The translations under genes were made by a program, and so were the position numbers. A stretch of 33,738 nt of DNA, taken from an uncultured Lachnospiraceae bacterium. Its GTDB lineage: Bacteria > Bacillota > Clostridia > Lachnospirales > Lachnospiraceae. Below the pieces are notes generated by a model. The model did not search any database and was not told the DNA's origin. It was given only the letters and a program-made list of their open reading frames with translations. Shown here one piece after another: positions 15,241 to 23,100 of this stretch. Positions within the stretch are counted from its first letter, which is position 1. Each line of letters starts with the position of its first letter. The stretch is taken from assembly GCA_910587935.1 (NCBI GenBank), contig CAJUNP010000017.1:29341-63078 (forward strand). Direction: 5' to 3'.

Positions 15241-18200
15241 TCAGGTGATGTCAAACAGGTACGCTTTAATAAATTCCAGTCCGGAATAAGCCTTTCCTGT
15301 TTCCTGCCTGTTTCCGTAGCTCTCTATAATGCTTTGCGCCTCCAGATAAAGCTGAAAACGGCCCGCATGGGTTAAATCTTCCCGAATGAGCTCTTTGGGG
15401 ATTAAAATATAATATACGCCGCCGCTGGCAAGATTTCCCGCATCTGCCTTTACATTGTCCGCAGCATTATAAATCTCCGGCGCAAGCGCCGTTAACCTTT
15501 TATCTTCTCCCCGGATATTTATGGTAATGTTACCGTCGTCCGCTTCGTAATATGCGTTTACGGCAATCCGTCTTGTACCGTTTACAAAATTAACATCCTC
15601 AACGGTAAAATAAACCTTCTCATAATCGCCTTCATATTTTTCATAGGTCAGGTTGTTTTCTTCATCCTGATACCGATAGGTCACATCAATGGGCGCCGCG
15701 TCTCTGGAGCCGTTTTCCAAAATAGTAATACTTGGGTTTTTAATGCCGGCGCTGTAAGAAGCAATCATCGTATTAATAAACAGTTTGGCTTCCTCCACGG
15801 CATAAGGAGCGTCTCCCGCCGCATGACCCATTCCGGTATAAGTAATGTTTCCTTTATTATAAATGTAATAATTATTGGATACATCATTGGGCGACATGGA
15901 ATAGATCGTATCCTGATAATTGCCGCTTCCGTCTCTTCTTCCGCCCAGACAGTACCACACCACCAGATCACTCTGGCCGTCCCGGTCGTCGTCCGCGGTA
16001 AAATCCAGCTGATAATACTGCCCATGTGTGGTCGTTACCTGGAATTCATCCTGTAAGCGATATGGATATTCCGTAATCTGACCCTCGTTTACCTGAGTTA
16101 CCAGCAGATTCGTAACCTCACCGTTGTAGTTCAGGGGAATCTGGCCATTATCATGATACCCTACGCCGTTCGGATCCCCCTGGTCATGATAATATACCGT
16201 ATCATAACGGATATTCAGGTACTCATTTCTCCACAAATACTCAAGACCGGTTGCTTCCTGGCCATATTCGGTAATCGGCACATTCGCCGCCGAATGGTTT
16301 ACTTTTGCATTGATAATTGAATAGGTATATCCCTGCGTCTGCGGAACGGTTCTTGTACAATCGCTTTTAGGCTGGTAAGGAATCTCCTTTCCCATTGCCG
16401 TCAGGCTGTTCCATTCCCCGGTTCCCGCCGATATGGCCTGGCCGCTTCGAAGAGCCGCCATACTCATCACACCGTAACGGTCCATTCCCACCAGACTTCG
16501 AATGTAGCGGTTTAATGTAGACGCATTGTGATGCTGATTGCTCGTTTCCGCCTGCCCGGTAAACCGGTTCAGAATTCCCGTATTATTTCGGTCCTTCGGA
16601 TAATTAAAGTAGGAGGTCGTATCATGCGCAAACAATACGCTTTTACCGCTTTTTATAAATTTTACGATCTCGCTCATGGGACCTTCCGTATCGCTTCCCG
16701 AAAAATCACCGTAAGCGTCAGAGAATCCCAAAATCAACATATTGTAACGATTCATGTTAATATTGCGGTATTCTTCTTCAAACTTCGAAATAGTCATAAA
16801 ATCAACGTCGATTTCAAAGTCATCGGCAATTCCTTCATAATACACGCCGCCGTAATAGCCGCCGTGAACCAACACATAGTAAAGGTTGTTCTGATAATTT
16901 TCAACCAGCTCCACATCCGAACTATGTCCCAGCGTTCCGCCTCTGTCGCCGATGGGATTGTCAAACACCGTTTTCTTTCCGTTAATCTGCTCCGCCAGGC
17001 TGAAAAGTTTTTCTCCGTAACCGCCCCACCAATCCGGCCATCCTACCTGATCCCTGCAGATCTGCAAAACCTTGATGGTTTCTTTTTCCAGTCCCTGTAA
17101 TTTGGTATAACCGTCCATATAGCAGTAGATATTGGGATTATTCACCTGTGAAACCTCTATTTTCCAGGGCAGGACTCCCTTATATCCATCCGGCACATTA
17201 CGTATCAGCACATACTCTCTTCCCGCATACAACTGGTCTCCGGCGACCACGTTACCGCCGCTTGTCAGAAGGATATCCGTGGATTCCTCCCTGGAAGAAA
17301 ATTTTCCGTCCGCATTGACATCCACATAAAAACGGCACTGATACCGGGTATCCACAGAAGCGGTTCCTTCGTTTACAACCGTAAAATGATATTCCAACGT
17401 ATACCTTCCGCCTGCGCCCGGATAAATATAATAAATACCGTTATCTTTCAGAGTTCCGTTAGCCGAGGTCCCTGTAAGGCTTGCCTTGGGCCTGTTCAGA
17501 TAAAACTGGAACAGCCTGTTATCACCGTCCATATCGCTTTCCGCATAGAAATTGGTTTTATCCATAGCGCCGCGCACAAACTGATACATAAAAGAGGAAT
17601 TGTCTATGTGATCCTGATTTATCACCCTCTGGGGCTGCGCTCCCTCGATCAGTTCTATTTTCATGGAAGAGGGTCTGTCGTTCCAGTCATCTCCCAGATA
17701 AGCAAGTTCGCCCGTTACTTCTTTTACGGCGCCTCCAAAATTATCGTCTTCGTAAAACGTCACTTTGTATCCCGGCTTCACTTTCACAGAAGTAATATCG
17801 TCATTTGCAATACCCAATGCCTCCATCTGGCTTAAGGTATATGTACCGACTCCAAGATTCACGCTATAGCCGCCATAATATATGTTTTGGTAAACTACCG
17901 CCGGCGACTGGAAAAACTCATCGGATACAATAACCGGGTAGGAACCCGCAAGGAAAGAATTCAGAGCCTCCATTTTTTCCTTTGTAATATCATTTCCGCC
18001 ATATCTTACAGAAGTATAATAGTACAAAGCGTTAGCCGGATCGCCGCCCACATAATCCGTATTGAGCATACCGGATAATTCAATGGCGGAATAACGCATA
18101 TCTCCCGTATGACAGTAAATTAACCCGTCCATGGTATGGTCGTTATAAACCGTGCTTCCGACGCCCCGTCCCGTCCCGCTTACCACATTCAAATGTTCTT

Positions 18201-20526
18201 TGGACGTTCCGATATAAATCAAATCATATTTGTCATTTAAAGTTTCCACCTTACCGATAAATTCGGCGGTAGTCATTGTGGTAATAAAAATTTTATCATC
18301 CTGCAGCCCCGGCGCCCACTCTTTCAGGGTTTCCTTACTAAGTCCCCGGGTATCGGTCCTCGCCGGCTGGATTTCCAAAACACGGATCGACTCTTTCGTA
18401 ACGCCGCTTCGTTTGTGCCGGTAGTTCATAATGTGTCTGACGACAACGGCCTGGGAAATATCCGTGGGTAAACGCAGGTCGGAGGAAGCGTCTGCCTCCC
18501 TGTACAAATTCTCCACTTCAATTTCATTTCTTACATCCTGAAAACCTTCCGAAACTTCCTCGGCATTTCCCTGATAAATGACTGCCTTATAAAAATCTCC
18601 GTTAAAAATTGACGTTTTATCAAATACGCAATACGTTTGTTCGGTGACAAAATTTTTATCCGCATCCGCTTTCATCCCGGCCAGCATCGCTTCCTTCGAT
18701 AAAGCGTTAAAATTAGAAGCATACTGACTGGGCGATTCCTGGCAGAACATTGCGCACAATTTGAAAATCTGTGTTCCTTCCAAAGAAGCGTTTATTCCCG
18801 GCGCATCCCCATTTTCGACGAACAAAACGGCCCCGTCAAGCATACAGGGTTTTTGAGACACCACAACATCGTTAAAAAGCGCGCCCGCCATCACATCGCT
18901 TAAGTCGTTATCCGCGCCATACTGCCGGACAGGATCTGGCGTCTGTGCTTTCGTACCGTCGTTAATATACAGAAAATCAAAATCAGGAAGTCCCTCCGCG
19001 CGGTTAAGCTCCTCCGGGGTCATAGTGATAACCCGAATCGGAAAACTTTCATAATCTTCCTCGTCCATGTTTAACACATGTTTTTTAAACCATTCCTGAT
19101 TGTCAAAACCTCCTTTATAATATATAGAAGCTTCTCCGAAACGATATATTCCTCCGCTTTCATTTTCCGCAGCTTCATGAAACACATAGCTTCCATTTTC
19201 CTGCGTTTGAATGGACTCCGTATTATCTACCCGGTATAAAGGCGTATCTGCCGTCACATCCGCCGGCGAACCCATATAAGTAAACGCAACCGTATAATAA
19301 CCCGTCACCGAAAATGTGGAATCCTCTTCTTTTGTCTGGTCCGACCCGTTCGTTTCCGGCGTCTGCACATTATCTGCCCCGGATACTTCCGCCGGGGCGT
19401 CATTTGACGTCACCGTGGAACCTGTCGGACTTGTATTGCCGCTCAAAAGCTGCGGAAGCGTTACCGTTACGGTCCGGCTGTGCTGTTCCCCTCTTTTTGC
19501 CGTACTATTTCCGGAAACATCCCCCGGCGTTTCCGTCGATTCCTCTTCCGGGTTCTCTTCCGATCCGTCTGCAGACTCCCCGCCTGTTCCGTTCTCTGCC
19601 CCTTCCGTGGATTCATTTTCCGTTTCCTCCACAGATTCTTCCGATGAGGCTTCCGTGGATTCCGGCACAGTCTCTTCCTCAGTTTCTTCTTCGGCAGTCT
19701 CCGTGGATTCTTCCTCCGGCAAAAGATCCAACACGGAATCGCCAAGCTGATCCGGCAAATCCCCGGCGCTGCATTGATAAACCAATCTGCCGTCTACGTA
19801 GCGGTAAAGAGAACAGGCCGTTTGATTTATATCCAATTCGACTCCGTCAAGAAGAAAATGAAATGTAATTTCTCCCGTATCCGGGTTTTCCGATACCTGA
19901 ATCTCCAGTTCCTTTGCGTCGGCCGTATAATATGCCGTTTCTTCCTGGCTTTCAAAATTATCCCCTTTAATCCGGTCAAATACAAAAACAGGTTCGAAAC
20001 GCTCTCCCGTCGTACCTTTTATAAAATATCCCTTTCTTTCCACCGCAGGAGCGTCCAGTTTCGTATAACCTTCCGCCGGGCCTTCGCTTTCGCTGTATTC
20101 GGAATACGCCACCGGCAGATTATTTCCTTCAAAATCATTCAGGTATGCTTCCAGCTTTTCCTTCAGTTCTTTTACATACTCCGCCCGTGCTGCCGCCGGG
20201 TCGGTCTGTCCGTCTGCCGGTACACATGAAAACAATCCCTTCTGCCAGCTCTTCCATTCTTCCAGTTCTTCATCCCACACAGACAAAACCGGCTCATATC
20301 CGGAAATATACGTTCCGATCCTTGCCGTATTTTTATCCGGCACAAGTTCCAGAATTATGTACTCTTCCTCATTTTCCCTCACTTCATTAATTAAGGTCTG
20401 AATTCCAAGCAGCGTATCCGCCGCTTCCGCCTCCAAAGTTCCCCTTATGATTACCGTGCTTACAATCACTGCAACCAACCCTATGGAAAGGACGCTGGTC
20501 AAACCTTTTATCCACTTCGATTTCAT
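15241..20526 (-). CDS. Giant secreted DUF5057-like protein, last gene of the pilus operon
   Basis: A 1761-residue exported protein of unproven function. A signal peptide is clear: WIKGLT, a hydrophobic helix at about 9-27, and a cleavage-like AEAA near residue 36. An acidic Ser/Thr/Glu-rich linker covers about 270-400. Then come alpha/beta segments of GATase/ThuA-like look at about 490-570, 710-870 and 1145-1380, the last perhaps closed by GNITYTGMGHAA near 1560. A two-motif beta/gamma-crystallin-like unit lies at about 880-960, with clamps NDDITS (908-913) and NDRPSS (949-954). An EF-hand-like loop DVNADGKFSSRE is at 1069-1080 and a DxDxDGxxD loop at 1512-1520. No LPXTG, dockerin, S-layer repeat or C-terminal membrane helix is seen. 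From memory it resembles proteins labelled DUF5057 (unverified). The gene follows the PilW-like gene by 49 bases, with GGAG 8 bases before the ATG. I infer a pilus-associated calcium-binding surface protein, possibly an adhesin. Confidence 0.8.
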   Translation of the reverse strand: MKSKWIKGLTSVLSIGLVAVIVSTVIIRGTLEAEAADTLLGIQTLINEVRENEEEYIILELVPDKNTARIGTYISGYEPVLSVWDEELEEWKSWQKGLFSCVPADGQTDPAAARAEYVKELKEKLEAYLNDFEGNNLPVAYSEYSESEGPAEGYTKLDAPAVERKGYFIKGTTGERFEPVFVFDRIKGDNFESQEETAYYTADAKELEIQVSENPDTGEITFHFLLDGVELDINQTACSLYRYVDGRLVYQCSAGDLPDQLGDSVLDLLPEEESTETAEEETEEETVPESTEASSEESVEETENESTEGAENGTGGESADGSEENPEEESTETPGDVSGNSTAKRGEQHSRTVTVTLPQLLSGNTSPTGSTVTSNDAPAEVSGADNVQTPETNGSDQTKEEDSTFSVTGYYTVAFTYMGSPADVTADTPLYRVDNTESIQTQENGSYVFHEAAENESGGIYRFGEASIYYKGGFDNQEWFKKHVLNMDEEDYESFPIRVITMTPEELNRAEGLPDFDFLYINDGTKAQTPDPVRQYGADNDLSDVMAGALFNDVVVSQKPCMLDGAVLFVENGDAPGINASLEGTQIFKLCAMFCQESPSQYASNFNALSKEAMLAGMKADADKNFVTEQTYCVFDKTSIFNGDFYKAVIYQGNAEEVSEGFQDVRNEIEVENLYREADASSDLRLPTDISQAVVVRHIMNYRHKRSGVTKESIRVLEIQPARTDTRGLSKETLKEWAPGLQDDKIFITTMTTAEFIGKVETLNDKYDLIYIGTSKEHLNVVSGTGRGVGSTVYNDHTMDGLIYCHTGDMRYSAIELSGMLNTDYVGGDPANALYYYTSVRYGGNDITKEKMEALNSFLAGSYPVIVSDEFFQSPAVVYQNIYYGGYSVNLGVGTYTLSQMEALGIANDDITSVKVKPGYKVTFYEDDNFGGAVKEVTGELAYLGDDWNDRPSSMKIELIEGAQPQRVINQDHIDNSSFMYQFVRGAMDKTNFYAESDMDGDNRLFQFYLNRPKASLTGTSANGTLKDNGIYYIYPGAGGRYTLEYHFTVVNEGTASVDTRYQCRFYVDVNADGKFSSREESTDILLTSGGNVVAGDQLYAGREYVLIRNVPDGYKGVLPWKIEVSQVNNPNIYCYMDGYTKLQGLEKETIKVLQICRDQVGWPDWWGGYGEKLFSLAEQINGKKTVFDNPIGDRGGTLGHSSDVELVENYQNNLYYVLVHGGYYGGVYYEGIADDFEIDVDFMTISKFEEEYRNINMNRYNMLILGFSDAYGDFSGSDTEGPMSEIVKFIKSGKSVLFAHDTTSYFNYPKDRNNTGILNRFTGQAETSNQHHNASTLNRYIRSLVGMDRYGVMSMAALRSGQAISAGTGEWNSLTAMGKEIPYQPKSDCTRTVPQTQGYTYSIINAKVNHSAANVPITEYGQEATGLEYLWRNEYLNIRYDTVYYHDQGDPNGVGYHDNGQIPLNYNGEVTNLLVTQVNEGQITEYPYRLQDEFQVTTTHGQYYQLDFTADDDRDGQSDLVVWYCLGGRRDGSGNYQDTIYSMSPNDVSNNYYIYNKGNITYTGMGHAAGDAPYAVEEAKLFINTMIASYSAGIKNPSITILENGSRDAAPIDVTYRYQDEENNLTYEKYEGDYEKVYFTVEDVNFVNGTRRIAVNAYYEADDGNITINIRGEDKRLTALAPEIYNAADNVKADAGNLASGGVYYILIPKELIREDLTHAGRFQLYLEAQSIIESYGNRQETGKAYSGLEFIKAYLFDIT

Positions 20527-20575
20527 GGCATCAACTCCTAAAATCAGAATCTGCTGTTTGCGGATTCATTGCCTG

Positions 20576-22537
20576 TCAATGAAAAACAACCGTACTGTAT
20601 GTATAAATATCAGGATATTCTTTTAACGCAACTTTTAATTTGATACTCTGAATATTTTCTTTATTCCCGGTAACAGAATATTGTCCCTGCATCCAATACA
20701 GGCCGCTGGGTTCCGGATATACCGTCGCCGTATTGACCCTTGGAATTATATTGATCCCGGAATCCGCAATGTTCCCATCCTTTGTCACAATTTCCACACA
20801 GGTAATATCAAAAATGTCAAACGACTGAATCCGGTCGTGAACACAGGAGGATATGTAAAAATAATAGGATCCGCTATCATTTGCCACGGATGAATAAGGA
20901 TATACTTTAACCGATTCAATGGCAAGAATCTTATCATAGACTACTTCTCCTGTCTGATCCACTGTTGCCACCACCCGAAGATTATAGTCTCTGTCCCATG
21001 GAATATCTCTGGAAACATTAACTGCAAAGGTTCCCCAATGATCATCCCTGACCGTAATATATTGGTCGATACCATCCTGATTTACTAATTTATTTCCCCT
21101 TTCATCACAGAAATACCAGCTGACAGTTGTCCGCACATCCCTGCGTGCAAATCCGTATTCATGCTGCCCGGCACGAACCATATTGCTGTCGCCGCTGTTG
21201 CCTTTCTCATCAATCGTATACGAAACGGTATCCGTAACTCTCTGATTAATAGTCGGCGCATAAACCTCCAGCGTAATCATGACGGTTTTTCCGTATGCCT
21301 CTTCATTTAACTGATTCACGGACAGCTTCACAGAATCCTTCGTACCGTCAAAGCTGTCGAAATAGGACGGCTCGCTGACTTTCCATGTATATTGCAGAGC
21401 ATTGGTGTCTTCCTCTTCAAACCATTCCGTTTCCACCACGGAAACATACTGCGGATGAAATGCCGGAAGCTTATCCGGAATAATATGCGCTGCAATCAGT
21501 CTTTTTCGGGAGTTCCCGTTAACCTTTACGATGCCTTTTGCATACTTACCCGGATTATCCTTATACCTTGCCACAATCGTGAGATAGTCATTTGGCTCCA
21601 GTTCATTGACAGTCAAAAGCCCCGTGCCGGAAATTCCGCTTAAGCTGTTATCTTCTTCAATGGAAAAATCCACATATTCGTTAACATTGCCGCCCCAGTC
21701 CACCAGATCATATTTGTAAACCATGGCATATATATTATAAAGCTTTCCACATTCCACTTCCGTAATCCCGTCAATAATAGGAACAGAGGCCTGATATGTT
21801 TCTTCGGTTCCTGAAATATGCAGACGCAGGGTATCCGAATCCGAAGGATCAGAGGGAAATATCAGTTCGGGATCATTACTTTTTACCAGACGATTGCGAA
21901 GTGTAATGAGCGGTGTCGTCGCATAAGAAACAAGCTCATTGCCACTCTTATATCCGGCTGCAATCTGTACGGAACGCAGCACCGAAACTTCCGTTCCGTC
22001 CGCCATGGCTTCCTTTTTCACATCCAGCAGGTCCACGGAAAAGCTGACCACATTTTCCGCCATAAGCTGATTCTCATACAGGGGAGTTCCGTCGATCTCA
22101 TAGATATCTTCCGTTTCATTATAATTCACCTTCCACTTGGAATATAGCACCTTTTCACTGGCCTTTTCCCAAATCACCGATTCCTTTGTATACTCTGTAC
22201 CGGTATCGGCGGTAACGGCATTGTAAAGCACCAGCTCTTTTTTGTCCGCCAGCGCGTCTTTTTCATCCAATTCCGCTTTCGTGGATACGCTTTCCAAATC
22301 CAAAAGCGTTCCCGCCGCATACATCTGCAGGTCCACGCCTCCGTTGGTATCAATAATCAGGTCTTCCACCTGATTCACCACAAGCTGCGCCTCTTTCTGT
22401 ATATCCGCGTCCGCGCTTCCCTTGGCAAAGCTCCTGGAACCGGTAACCATAAGCGCGCCTACGGCTGCCAGTACAATCGATAAAATCGCTATGGAAACCA
22501 ATACTTCAATCAGGGTAAAACCTTTTTGTTCCTTCAT
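20576..22537 (-). CDS. PilW/PilJ-like minor pseudopilin with large Ig-like ectodomain
   Basis: The N-terminus MKEQKG-FTLIEVLVSIAIL is a class III prepilin signal: Gly before the cut, Phe at +1, Glu at +5, then a hydrophobic helix to about residue 30. It should be processed by the PilD of this operon. The first ~220 residues match PilW/PilJ-type minor pilins. After that the protein is far longer (653 residues) than usual pseudopilins (about 200-350). Residues of about 230-345 include a bacterial Ig-like (BIG2-type) pattern, SGISGTGLLTVNE then YLTIVARYKDN. Two or three further beta-rich units follow up to the C-terminus. The ATG has GGGAGG 7 bases upstream and is 12 bases after the GspH-like gene. 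A role at the pilus tip or in pilus initiation is inferred from family and operon position. Confidence 0.85.
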   Translation of the reverse strand: MKEQKGFTLIEVLVSIAILSIVLAAVGALMVTGSRSFAKGSADADIQKEAQLVVNQVEDLIIDTNGGVDLQMYAAGTLLDLESVSTKAELDEKDALADKKELVLYNAVTADTGTEYTKESVIWEKASEKVLYSKWKVNYNETEDIYEIDGTPLYENQLMAENVVSFSVDLLDVKKEAMADGTEVSVLRSVQIAAGYKSGNELVSYATTPLITLRNRLVKSNDPELIFPSDPSDSDTLRLHISGTEETYQASVPIIDGITEVECGKLYNIYAMVYKYDLVDWGGNVNEYVDFSIEEDNSLSGISGTGLLTVNELEPNDYLTIVARYKDNPGKYAKGIVKVNGNSRKRLIAAHIIPDKLPAFHPQYVSVVETEWFEEEDTNALQYTWKVSEPSYFDSFDGTKDSVKLSVNQLNEEAYGKTVMITLEVYAPTINQRVTDTVSYTIDEKGNSGDSNMVRAGQHEYGFARRDVRTTVSWYFCDERGNKLVNQDGIDQYITVRDDHWGTFAVNVSRDIPWDRDYNLRVVATVDQTGEVVYDKILAIESVKVYPYSSVANDSGSYYFYISSCVHDRIQSFDIFDITCVEIVTKDGNIADSGINIIPRVNTATVYPEPSGLYWMQGQYSVTGNKENIQSIKLKVALKEYPDIYTYSTVVFH

Positions 22538-22549
22538 ACCCGTACCTCC

Positions 22550-23089
22550 CTAGCTTTCCCGGACCATCGTATGTTTTCCTGTGGCCGGAACGAGACTTAA
22601 AAGATATACTCTGTTTTTTGTTACGCGGATTTCTCTGCAGAAAGCTTTTGAACCGCCGTATTCACACTCTTTAAACGCGCCGCTTACCCGGTCAAAATAG
22701 AACTTTACGGACTGATGTTCATCAATCTCCAAGGTTACGCCCCCCTCAAAGGTACAGGCGACCGCTACGCTGGCCTTTCCAACCTTTTTTCGTTCTATTA
22801 AAATATATGTAATTTCGCCGGGCTTCGCTACCGGCTTATCCGGAACGTAAAATTCCGTATAAAAACCGTCCGCTTCCTTTTTCAGTTCCATGTAACAGTC
22901 CACGCTGCCGGATTTTGTCAGCGCATAATTTTTTTCCTGATCCAGCGCCGCATCCAGGTCTTTCGCACATTCCCTGGCATGCATACCGGTCGTGGCTCCC
23001 ATACCGATTACCACCACGGCCATTACAACTGCCATCAGTGCGACCGTTACGATTAATTCAATTAGGGAAAAACCTTTCTCGTCCCGCAT
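22550..23089 (-). CDS. GspH/FimT-like minor pseudopilin
   Basis: A 179-residue pseudopilin. The leader MRDEKG is followed by FSLIELIVTVALMAVVMAVV, giving Phe+1, Glu+5 and the conserved hydrophobic helix, so PilD should cleave after Gly6. The remainder (about 35-179) is beta-rich, with no cysteine-rich or known adhesive motif that I recognise. The length fits GspH/FimT, which prime pilus assembly together with PilV-, PilW- and PilX-like partners; all of these are adjacent here. The ribosome site AAGGAG overlaps the stop of the PilX-like gene before it, and the stop is 12 bases from the next gene, indicating tight coupling. Which classical minor pilin it equals is uncertain. Confidence 0.85.
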   Translation of the reverse strand: MRDEKGFSLIELIVTVALMAVVMAVVVIGMGATTGMHARECAKDLDAALDQEKNYALTKSGSVDCYMELKKEADGFYTEFYVPDKPVAKPGEITYILIERKKVGKASVAVACTFEGGVTLEIDEHQSVKFYFDRVSGAFKECEYGGSKAFCREIRVTKNRVYLLSLVPATGKHTMVRES

Positions 23090-23100
23090 CCGCCTGCTCC

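Noticed and set aside
19314..19868. Two long + strand frames (Ser/Pro-rich and Ser/Val-rich) in the pilus region
   Set aside because: They are the antisense of the Ser/Thr/Glu repeat linker of the giant protein, where low-complexity DNA keeps several frames open.
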